Assembly: GCA_002394335.1 (NCBI GenBank)
Contig: DGTP01000013.1
Coordinates: 1-64,000, forward strand
Direction of reading: 5' to 3'
From: Bacteroidales bacterium UBA4333
GTDB lineage: Bacteria > Bacteroidota > Bacteroidia > Bacteroidales > Paludibacteraceae
DNA: 64,000 nucleotides
Each line of letters starts with the position of its first letter. Within the stretch, counting starts at the first letter, position 1. The notes under the pieces were generated by a model. The model made no database searches. It saw only the letters and a program-made list of their open reading frames with translations, and was not told where the DNA came from. A program made the translations under genes and the position numbers. Below, piece after piece: positions 1 to 6,138 of the stretch.

Positions 1-22
1 TCCAACTTTTTGGGGTCACATC

Positions 23-39
23 AAACCGGAGCGGTTTTT
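23..39 (+). terminator. Possible terminator of a gene before the window
   Basis: AAACCG and CGGTTT form a 6-bp stem with a 3-nt loop, followed by a short T run. The gene it would serve lies outside the window. Confidence 0.35.
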
Positions 40-91
40 CGTTGTTTACGTCTTTCGGCTCTCGGCTCTCTGATGGCTGACGGCTCCCCCC

Positions 92-152
92 GTAAGGGTC
101 TTGTAAGGGGGTTATCAGACTTTCGTCAGACTTTTATCGAGTCAACGATTTC
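92..152 (+). repeat. Dispersed intergenic repeat, copy 1
   Basis: Begins CCGTAAGGG and ends CGAGTCAACGATTT. A diverged copy lies in the opposite orientation at about 25262-25330, with the last 14 nt identical. No gene was found in 1-442, which holds this repeat, an inverted repeat and a promoter. Confidence 0.6.
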
Positions 153-235
153 TATCCAACCCTGTTTGTCGTACTTCGAGGACACCGACACGGCTTTGCC
201 GTCCCACCTCGAAAGTACGCTCGCATCGTGCAGAC

Positions 236-401
236 CATATGCAAATCTAAAAAGGATTTTTTCTGCCATGCGCATAACGCGCACCTAATATAGTCTGCTA
301 CCCGGAGCCCATTATGCAAGCATATGTTCCCCCGGTAGCAGCCTATATTGATTGAATTTTATTCAATTCGGCAGAAAAAATCCTTTTTAGATTTGCATAT
401 G
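236..401. repeat. 32-bp perfect inverted repeat with nested inner palindrome
   Basis: Arms 236-267 and 370-401 are exact reverse complements (CATATGCAAATC... and ...GATTTGCATATG). Inside them a second, imperfect pair is built on TCTGCTACCCGG and CCGGTAGCAGCC. The right arm supplies the -33 element of the promoter for the gene at 443. Its edges resemble a small non-autonomous element, but no target-site duplication was established. Confidence 0.7.
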
Positions 402-423
402 TCCAAAATTTGTCGTACCTTTG
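392..423 (+). promoter_or_regulatory. Bacteroidetes-type promoter for the gene at 443
   Basis: TTTG at 392-395 and TACCTTTG at 416-423, with a 20-nt gap. This promoter overlaps the longest possible start at 410, so translation must begin further downstream. Confidence 0.85.
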
Positions 424-442
424 TGCCCTGAAATGTGAAAAT

Positions 443-1168
443 ATGCAAATGAACCGCTTCTTTTTGATATTTGGACTCTTGTGCGCCTTCTGTATGGGGG
501 CGTCCGCCCAGTTTACCGAAGCCGACAAAGAGCTTATGGACGCCTATCTTGAGAACAACATGCCCAAGTGGAAATCCTTTATCGACGCCGTGCCATGGAA
601 TACCGCCACCAAACAGGCCAAACTCCGCTCACTCGCCTACGAATACGGCTACTGCGCAGCCATGCTCGATGTCAACAAGAAACAGGCTGCCCCCTATGTC
701 GAACGCTTTCATAAACACGTCGAGGAGATGAAACCACACCTCGGAGCAGGATACTACGACATGTACCTCTCGTCGGTCTATGCCTTCGAAATCATGCTCG
801 GAAAGTCGGCACACTTCATCAGCACACTCAAACTGGCAAACTCCGCCGCCGAGAAACAGCCGGACAACCCCATTACACTCGGATACCGGGCCAATGTCCT
901 CTTCTACGCGCCGAGAGGAATAGGAAACAAGAAAGAGGCACTGCGCATCTTCGAAAAAGCCGAAAAACTATACCGCGCACCACAGTGGAAATACTGCTGG
1001 AACAGACCCGCTACACTGCTCACCATCGCACAGTGCTACGAGAAACAGGGAGACCTCGATACTGCCATCAGGAAAGCACAGGCTCTACTGCAGGAGTTCC
1101 CTAACTACAAGTATGTGAAAAACACCTATCTGCCACAACTCAAAGCCAAAAAAGCCAAGAAAAAGTAG
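443..1168 (+). CDS. Secreted TPR-like hypothetical protein
   Basis: A 241-residue protein with an N-terminal signal peptide (MNRFFLIFGLLCAFCMGASA) that ends at an Ala-x-Ala-type site, so it is probably exported. The body is helical. The stretch near residues 170-220 (NKKEALRIFEKAEKLY, then TIAQCYEKQGDLDTAI) looks like tetratricopeptide repeats, a protein-binding fold. The C-terminus is Lys-rich. The frame is open from 410, but the -7 promoter element overlaps that start, so ATG 443 (or 449) is preferred. It is a single-gene unit. The function is not recognised; a TPR scaffold role is only inference. Confidence 0.7.
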   Translation: MQMNRFFLIFGLLCAFCMGASAQFTEADKELMDAYLENNMPKWKSFIDAVPWNTATKQAKLRSLAYEYGYCAAMLDVNKKQAAPYVERFHKHVEEMKPHLGAGYYDMYLSSVYAFEIMLGKSAHFISTLKLANSAAEKQPDNPITLGYRANVLFYAPRGIGNKKEALRIFEKAEKLYRAPQWKYCWNRPATLLTIAQCYEKQGDLDTAIRKAQALLQEFPNYKYVKNTYLPQLKAKKAKKK

Positions 1169-1205
1169 CTTTTTAACCATATTCTGACAAAAAATCAACA
1201 AAAAA

Positions 1206-1237
1206 TTTGCGTATGTCATTTTTTTGTTGTACCTTTG
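1206..1237 (+). promoter_or_regulatory. Promoter of tRNA-Gln
   Basis: TTTG at 1206-1209 and TACCTTTG at 1230-1237, with a 20-nt gap. No second promoter was found between the tRNA terminator and rplY, so the downstream operon may depend on read-through from here or on an unrecognised promoter. Confidence 0.8.
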
Positions 1238-1263
1238 CACCCGCTTTTCGGGAAAAGGCTATG

Positions 1264-1328
1264 AGCCATCAGCAGTCAGCTGTCAGTCATCAGTCATCAG
1301 AAAGCTGAAATCTGAATGCTGAATTCTG
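1264..1328 (+). repeat. Short-unit repeat, left flank of tRNA-Gln
   Basis: Composed of CAGTCATCAG-like and TCTGAATGCTGAA-like units. A related stretch at 1441-1503 lies on the other side of the tRNA and its terminator. Confidence 0.55.
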
Positions 1329-1341
1329 AAAGTATAAATAG

Positions 1342-1412
1342 TGTCCACTCGTATATCGGTATTACACCGGATTTTGGTTCCGAGAAGCGAGGTTCGACTC
1401 CTCGGTGGACAA
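1342..1412 (+). tRNA. tRNA-Gln (anticodon TTG)
   Basis: The acceptor stem TGTCCAC pairs with GTGGACA. There is a 3-bp D stem (GTA/TAC) with GG in the D loop. The anticodon loop is TTTTGGT with anticodon TTG. The T stem CGAGG/CCTCG closes the loop TTCGACT. A is the discriminator base and CCA is not encoded. The outer anticodon pair is C-A, a mismatch. The 1169-1560 gap holds this tRNA, its promoter and terminator, and two repeat blocks. Confidence 0.93.
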
Positions 1413-1414
1413 CT

Positions 1415-1437
1415 AAGGCTGCTCCGGCAGCCTTTTT
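1415..1437 (+). terminator. Terminator of tRNA-Gln
   Basis: GGCTGC and GCAGCC form a perfect stem with loop TCCG, followed by TTTTT. Confidence 0.88.
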
Positions 1438-1440
1438 AGC

Positions 1441-1503
1441 CCTCAGTCATCAGCCGTCAGCCGTCAGAAAAATCTGAATGCTGAAAACTGAATGCTGAAT
1501 GCT
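1441..1503 (+). repeat. Short-unit repeat, right flank of tRNA-Gln
   Basis: Matches the 1264-1328 block in its units (TCAGTCATCAG, TCTGAATGCTGAA) but with different copy numbers. Confidence 0.55.
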
Positions 1504-1560
1504 AAAAAAACGTGTGATGAGATACACGGTATTAAGTAACACAACAACAAAAAAACTATT

Positions 1561-2118
1561 ATGAAATTATTCCAATTAACCGGTACTCCGCGTAGCGAGT
1601 ACGGCAAGAAAGCAGCTAAGGCTTTCCGTAAAGACAATCTCGTTCCTTGTAATGTCTATGGACTCGGTGAAAACCTCACTTTCACCGTAGCTGAGGGCGA
1701 TGTCCGCAAACTTATCTATACGCCCGACACCATGGCGGTAGAGCTCACCATCGGCGATACCAAGAAGATGGCTGTTGTCAAAGAGCTCCAGTTCCATCCC
1801 GTCTCCGAGCGCGTGCTCCATATCGATTTCCTCGAAGTGAACGAGCAGAAACCCGTTACCGTCTCCATCCCTGTGCAGCTCCAAGGTCTGGCTGAGGGTG
1901 TGAAAGCCGGTGGTAAACTGGCTCTCCAGGCACGCAAACTCAAAGTCAACGGTATCTATACACAGATCCCTGAACGCATAGTGGTGGACGTTACAGAACT
2001 CGGACTGGGCAAGAAGATCGCAGTGGGCGATATCAAGCTCGAGAACCTCCGCCTGATGAACCCCGCTGACATGTGCGTAGCTGAGGTCAAAGCTACACGA
2101 CAAAGCAAGCAGGCTTAA
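1561..2118 (+). CDS. rplY: 50S ribosomal protein L25 (long, CTC-type)
   Basis: A 185-residue member of the L25/TL5/CTC family, which binds 5S rRNA in the central protuberance of the large ribosomal subunit. The N-terminal half (residues 1-95) carries the 5S-binding beta-barrel with the typical MKLFQLTGTPRSEYGKKAAK opening and LVPCNVYG. The second half (about 100-180) is the beta-rich C-terminal domain with VNEQKPVTVSIPVQL. The length fits the two-domain form. It is first in a dense operon and its stop overlaps the pth start by one base (TAATG), suggesting translational coupling. Confidence 0.95.
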   Translation: MKLFQLTGTPRSEYGKKAAKAFRKDNLVPCNVYGLGENLTFTVAEGDVRKLIYTPDTMAVELTIGDTKKMAVVKELQFHPVSERVLHIDFLEVNEQKPVTVSIPVQLQGLAEGVKAGGKLALQARKLKVNGIYTQIPERIVVDVTELGLGKKIAVGDIKLENLRLMNPADMCVAEVKATRQSKQA

Positions 2119-2681
2119 TGAAATTCCTTATCGTCGGATTAGGGAATGTCGGCTCCGAGTATGAGGAGACGAGGCACAACATCGGCTTTAAAATAGTCGA
2201 TGTTTTTGCTAATACTGTAGGGGCACAGTGGCAGGACAAACGATACGGCTTCGTCGCCAAATGCCGCGTCAAGAACGCCGAGATACTCCTGCTCAAACCA
2301 TCCACCTACATGAACCTGTCAGGCAATGCCGTGCGATACTGGCTCCAACAGGAGAAAATCCCGATCGAGAACATGCTCGTCTTCGTGGACGACCTGAACC
2401 TCCCCTTCGGCACCATACGCATCCGTAAAGCCGGAAGCAACGGCGGACACAACGGTTTGGGACATATACAGCAGGTCTTGGGTACGGAGAATTACGCGCG
2501 TGTGCGGTTCGGTATAGGGAACGGGTTCGCACGAGGCGCGCAGATAGGCTTTGTCCTTGGCGAATGGACGGAAGAGGAGAAACAACAGATCGGCGAAAGA
2601 CTCAAACTGACCACCGAGATCATCCCTTCCTTCTGCCTCGCCGGCATCGACCGGACAATGAACCTGTTTAATAACAAATAG
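2118..2681 (+). CDS. pth: Peptidyl-tRNA hydrolase
   Basis: A 187-residue cytoplasmic enzyme that releases tRNA from peptidyl-tRNAs that drop off ribosomes. Visible family motifs: FLIVGLGNVGSEYEETRHNIG at the N-terminus with the catalytic His in RHNIG, KPSTYMNLSG in the middle, and DDLNLPFGTIRIRKAGSNGG with the catalytic Asp region, followed by HNGL. The length is normal. It overlaps rplY by one base, so two translation-related genes are coupled. Confidence 0.97.
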   Translation: MKFLIVGLGNVGSEYEETRHNIGFKIVDVFANTVGAQWQDKRYGFVAKCRVKNAEILLLKPSTYMNLSGNAVRYWLQQEKIPIENMLVFVDDLNLPFGTIRIRKAGSNGGHNGLGHIQQVLGTENYARVRFGIGNGFARGAQIGFVLGEWTEEEKQQIGERLKLTTEIIPSFCLAGIDRTMNLFNNK

Positions 2682-2720
2682 ACCGGCCTGCGGTCTGTAT
2701 TCTGTCAGCGCAGCGGTCTG
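2681..2720 (+). repeat. 16-nt-family repeat in pth/S4 gap
   Basis: Contains GCGGTCTGTATTCTGTCAGC followed by GCAGCGGTCTG, the same family as the repeats at 3137-3223, 60711-60748 and 63513-63592. Confidence 0.6.
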
Positions 2721-2727
2721 AAAAACA

Positions 2728-3138
2728 ATGGAAGTTCGAGTAGATAAATATCTCTGGGCAATGCGCATCTATAAGACGCGCTCGATTGCCGCAGACGCCT
2801 GCAAGAACGGGCGTGTGACGGTCAACGGGGTACAACTCAAACCCAGCCGTACCTTCAAGATCGGCGACCGGTTCTCCGTGCGCAAGGGGCCAATCACCTA
2901 TTCCTACCGGGTACTGCAACTCTCGGAGAACAGGCTCAGCGCAAAACTCGTGCCGGAGTACATGCAGGATATTACCGCACCCGACCAGCTCGAACTCCTC
3001 GAACTGGCACGGCTCGCCGGAAAAACAGGCAGAGACCGAGGTACGGGAAGACCCACCAAGAAAGATCGCCGCGATATAGAGACATTCATGAGCGACAACT
3101 ACCTCGACGACTTCGACTGGGAGGACGAAGGAATTTAG
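2728..3138 (+). CDS. S4-domain RNA-binding protein, Hsp15-like
   Basis: A 136-residue protein. Residues 1-60 form an S4 RNA-binding domain (VRVDKYLWAMRIYKTRSIA, then ACKNGRVTVNG), as in the heat-shock protein Hsp15/HslR, which in E. coli binds 50S subunits carrying nascent chains. The C-terminal third is basic (GRDRGTGRPTKKDRR) with an acidic end (DDFDWEDEGI). It lies in an operon with rplY and pth, which fits a ribosome-related role. The exact function in Bacteroidota is inferred only from the family. Confidence 0.88.
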   Translation: MEVRVDKYLWAMRIYKTRSIAADACKNGRVTVNGVQLKPSRTFKIGDRFSVRKGPITYSYRVLQLSENRLSAKLVPEYMQDITAPDQLELLELARLAGKTGRDRGTGRPTKKDRRDIETFMSDNYLDDFDWEDEGI

Positions 3139-3223
3139 ACCGCTGTGCTGAAAGACACATACTCAGTCTGTACTCTGTCAGCGAAGCGGTCTGTACTCTG
3201 TCAGTGAACGAAGTGAACGGTCT
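3137..3223 (+). repeat. 16-nt-family repeats in the S4/DUF4924 gap
   Basis: Two to three copies of a GTCTGTACTCTGTCAG unit fill almost the whole space between two operon genes. One copy is changed to GTGAACGAAGTGAACGG. Confidence 0.6.
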
Positions 3224-3225
3224 AT

Positions 3226-3684
3226 ATGAAATCCAAACGTGAAAATATTGCCGAATACATCCTCTATCTATGGCAGATAGAGGACTATTTGAGGGCGTTC
3301 CCGCAACAGGCGGAGACGAATGCCGAACTACATGACTTCGCGGAAATAATGCACCGCGAAGGCGTGTTCACTGCCGGACATACAAGTCTGGCAACCAACG
3401 CACTCGCGGAGATGGAACAGCTCCATGACGAACTCCTTGACCAAGAGGCGCAGTACCGAGCCATGGCCATCCGCCTCCGGCCATCCCTCACCCTCTTCAA
3501 GTCCAAAACCGACCGCCCCGCCATGAGCGACATAGAGGCGTCTCTCACTCTCCTCTATAAAATCATGCTCCTCCGACTGCAACACAAAACCGTCTCGCAG
3601 GAAACGGCACTCGTGCAGCAACAGGCTACACAACTCCTGCGAGCACTCAGCCGATACTATTATGACAACCAAACAGCGGTTTGA
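3226..3684 (+). CDS. DUF4924-like hypothetical protein
   Basis: A 152-residue all-helical, soluble protein. The opening (MKSKRENIAEYILYLWQIED) matches my memory of the DUF4924 family, which is restricted to Bacteroidota and has no known function. There is no signal peptide or membrane segment. Its end overlaps the nth start by 23 nt, so the two are probably translated together. The family assignment is from recognition by eye and the role is unknown. Confidence 0.8.
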   Translation: MKSKRENIAEYILYLWQIEDYLRAFPQQAETNAELHDFAEIMHREGVFTAGHTSLATNALAEMEQLHDELLDQEAQYRAMAIRLRPSLTLFKSKTDRPAMSDIEASLTLLYKIMLLRLQHKTVSQETALVQQQATQLLRALSRYYYDNQTAV

Positions 3685-4306
3685 ATACTGCCTTGCGTGG
3701 TTCGGGGAACATATGCCGCAGGCGGCCTCCGAACTCAACTACCGAAACCCGTACCAGTTGCTGGTGGCGGTAATGCTCTCCGCCCAATGCACCGACAAAC
3801 GCGTGAACATGGTCACTCCCGCACTCTTTCGGGCGTTCCCCACACCCCAAGCCCTGGCGGTCGCCACAGCCGATGAGGTGTTCCCCTATATCGCTTCGGT
3901 GAGTTATCCGCGCGCCAAAGCCGGACACCTTGTGCAGATGGCCCAACGGCTGGTTACTGCCTACCAAGGCGAGGTGCCTGATAACATCGACGACCTCCAG
4001 ACACTGCAAGGGGTGGGGCGCAAGACTGCCAATGTTCTCTGCGCCGTAATATGGAACAAACCCGCCATGGCGGTCGATACCCATATCTTCCGCGTGAGCG
4101 AACGGCTCGGACTCACCACCGGCAGCCGTTCACCACTCCAGACCGAGAAACAGCTGGTGCGCTATATACCGGAGACCCTCATCCCCAAAGCACACCACTG
4201 GCTACTCCTACACGGACGATATACCTGTCTGGCACGCAAACCCAAATGCGAAGCCTGCGGACTGCAGCAGTATTGCAGGTTCTTCGCCAAAAACAATAAG
4301 TCTTGA
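3662..4306 (+). CDS. nth: Endonuclease III, DNA glycosylase/AP lyase
   Basis: A 214-residue base-excision repair enzyme that removes oxidised pyrimidines and cuts abasic sites. The helix-hairpin-helix LQGVGRKTANV carries the catalytic Lys, VDTHIFRVSERLG carries the catalytic Asp, and the C-terminal C-x6-C-x2-C-x5-C cluster (CLARKPKCEACGLQQYC) binds 4Fe-4S. The length matches E. coli Nth. ATG 3662 lies inside the end of the preceding gene, and menG follows two bases after the stop. Confidence 0.97.
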   Translation: MTTKQRFEYCLAWFGEHMPQAASELNYRNPYQLLVAVMLSAQCTDKRVNMVTPALFRAFPTPQALAVATADEVFPYIASVSYPRAKAGHLVQMAQRLVTAYQGEVPDNIDDLQTLQGVGRKTANVLCAVIWNKPAMAVDTHIFRVSERLGLTTGSRSPLQTEKQLVRYIPETLIPKAHHWLLLHGRYTCLARKPKCEACGLQQYCRFFAKNNKS

Positions 4307-4308
4307 TT

Positions 4309-4998
4309 ATGGAACTGCAGGAGAAAAAACATATAGCTTCCCTTTTTGACCGGATAGCCGCTCATTATGACGGCTTGAACCACCTCCTCTCGCTCGGTAT
4401 CGACCGTTGCTGGAGGCGGCAGGCGGTGCGCTCGATGAAGCCCGCCGATGAAGTGCTGGACGTGGCTGCCGGTACCGGCGATCTCGCCATTCTCATGTGC
4501 CGCAACCACAAGGCGCAACACGTGACCGCTGCCGACCTCTCCGCCGGGATGATGGCTATCGGTGCCGCCAAAGCCCAACGCGCCAAGGCTCCTGTCACCT
4601 TCGAGCAGGTCAATGCACAGGCTATGCCTTACGCCGACGCCTCCTACGACGCCGTCACCTGCGCGTACGGCGTACGCAATTTTGCTGACCTCGATGCCGG
4701 ACTCAGGGAGATGTACCGCGTGCTCAAAGAGGGCGGCGAACTGAGGATCATGGAGTTCGGCTATCCTGATAACACCCTCGTCCGGTGGGGATATGACCTC
4801 TATTTCGACTATTGCCTGCCGCTCGTAGGAAGGCTCTTCAGCCGCGACAAGATTGCCTACACATACCTCAATCGGAGCGTCAAGGGCTTTGTCTATGGAG
4901 AAGACTTCGCCCGGCATCTCCGCAAGGCGGGGTTTAAGGAGGTCTCCTTCCGCAAACAGACTTTCGGTATATCCTATCTATATCTGGCTGCAAAATGA
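4309..4998 (+). CDS. menG: Demethylmenaquinone methyltransferase
   Basis: A 229-residue SAM-dependent methyltransferase of the UbiE/MenG family, which makes menaquinone from demethylmenaquinone. Motifs: FDRIAAHYDGLNHLLSLGID at the start, VLDVAAGTGDLAI as SAM motif I, YDAVTCAYGVRNF and GGELRIMEFGYP. An in-frame TTG at 4303 would add two residues; ATG 4309 is preferred. It overlaps menA by ATGA. With menA next to it, the pair covers the last two steps of menaquinone synthesis, supporting anaerobic respiration. Confidence 0.96.
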   Translation: MELQEKKHIASLFDRIAAHYDGLNHLLSLGIDRCWRRQAVRSMKPADEVLDVAAGTGDLAILMCRNHKAQHVTAADLSAGMMAIGAAKAQRAKAPVTFEQVNAQAMPYADASYDAVTCAYGVRNFADLDAGLREMYRVLKEGGELRIMEFGYPDNTLVRWGYDLYFDYCLPLVGRLFSRDKIAYTYLNRSVKGFVYGEDFARHLRKAGFKEVSFRKQTFGISYLYLAAK

Positions 4999-5864
4999 AA
5001 TCGGTTCTTCTATGGCTTCGTATCGTCCGTCCGCAAACCCTGCCGGCTTCCCTTTGTCCGGTGGTGGTGGGGCTGGCGTGCTCGCCGGCACCTCTCCATG
5101 AGGGGGTGGCGTGGGTGACTGTCTTCTGCGCTCTCGGCTTGCAGATACTCTCCAATCTGATCAACGACTACTATGACTTTCTTAGGGGGACAGACCGCAA
5201 GGCGCGTGTCGGCTTCCGGCGCGCACTCGCCGAAGGAGAGGTTACCGGGCGCCAGATGCGCATCGCCATCCTCGTCTGTCTGGCACTCACGGTCGCCTTG
5301 GGAATGGTGCTGGTGCTCTGCGGCGGATGGCGCATCCTGCTCATCGGACTCACCGCCCTGCTCTTCGCCTGGCTCTATACCGCTACCTCCCGATCGCTCT
5401 CCTATCTGGGCATTGCGGATATTTTCGTCTGGCTATATTACGGTGTGGTCGCTTCGGTGGGGACCACGTGGCTCCAAGTGGCGATGACCACGTCGCCTGT
5501 CACCTCTTACGAGGCCTATATGCCCTCCTTTTGGGCAGGCAGCGTGTGCGGACTAATCTCCATGCTCGTGCTGATGATCAATAATATCCGCGACATCGAT
5601 TCCGACCGCGAAGCCGGCAAACGCACCCTGCCCGTACGCCTGGGAAAGCGTGCCGCAGAGGGACTAATGTTCCTTATTATATTAGGCGCGCTCGCGTGCG
5701 CGTATATACAATTCGGATTCTCTCCGGTGCTCTTCACGGCTCTACCGCTGACCGCTCTCTGGATTGCCGTCCTCCGCGCCCGGGGAAAAACATACAACCT
5801 CTGCCTCCTCGGAGCAGGAATATGTAATATCTGCTACACAATCCTGGTACTTTGTGTTCAATAA
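4995..5864 (+). CDS. menA: 1,4-dihydroxy-2-naphthoate polyprenyltransferase
   Basis: A 289-residue integral membrane prenyltransferase of the UbiA superfamily that attaches the polyprenyl tail to DHNA. The Asp-rich NLINDYYDFLRGTDR motif near residues 55-70 and DIDSDREAGKRTLPVRLG near 200 are the two Mg-diphosphate sites. About eight hydrophobic helices are visible. It starts inside the menG stop (ATGA), so translation is coupled. It is the last gene of the rplY-menA run and is followed by a probable terminator. Confidence 0.95.
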   Translation: MKSVLLWLRIVRPQTLPASLCPVVVGLACSPAPLHEGVAWVTVFCALGLQILSNLINDYYDFLRGTDRKARVGFRRALAEGEVTGRQMRIAILVCLALTVALGMVLVLCGGWRILLIGLTALLFAWLYTATSRSLSYLGIADIFVWLYYGVVASVGTTWLQVAMTTSPVTSYEAYMPSFWAGSVCGLISMLVLMINNIRDIDSDREAGKRTLPVRLGKRAAEGLMFLIILGALACAYIQFGFSPVLFTALPLTALWIAVLRARGKTYNLCLLGAGICNICYTILVLCVQ

Positions 5865-5923
5865 TGGAAAACTAAGTTGTGGGATAGAAAAAACTTTTCG
5901 GACAACTTTTTGATTTCCTAAAA

Positions 5924-5960
5924 AATGCAAATCGCTTAATATCAGCGGTTTGTATTTTTG
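5924..5960 (+). terminator. Probable terminator after menA
   Basis: AATGCAAATCGC and GCGGTTTGTATT can form a 12-bp stem with two G-U pairs and a 9-nt loop, followed by TTT. Confidence 0.6.
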
Positions 5961-6006
5961 TTTTGGAAAACTTTCTGAAAAAATATTCAAAAAAGTTGTA
6001 GAAAAA

Positions 6007-6038
6007 TTTGCATATATCAAAAAAAAGCAGTACCTTTG
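6007..6038 (+). promoter_or_regulatory. Promoter of nrdDG
   Basis: TTTG at 6007-6010 and TACCTTTG at 6031-6038, 20 nt apart, giving a leader of roughly 95 nt. No NrdR-box-like pair was noticed. Confidence 0.85.
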
Positions 6039-6138
6039 CCCTCGCTTTCGGCTTTTCTGAAAAAGTAGTATATTTATTAACATATCGGGCTGAACTAAAA
6101 ACGTGGAATTTTTAGAAGTGCCCTTAATACACTATATT

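Noticed and set aside
410..442. Longer start of the first gene
   Set aside because: The -7 promoter element (416-423) lies inside it, so the transcript begins after this ATG.
6103..6138. N-terminal extension of nrdD
   Set aside because: The extra 12 residues do not match the ATP-cone, which begins at 6139.
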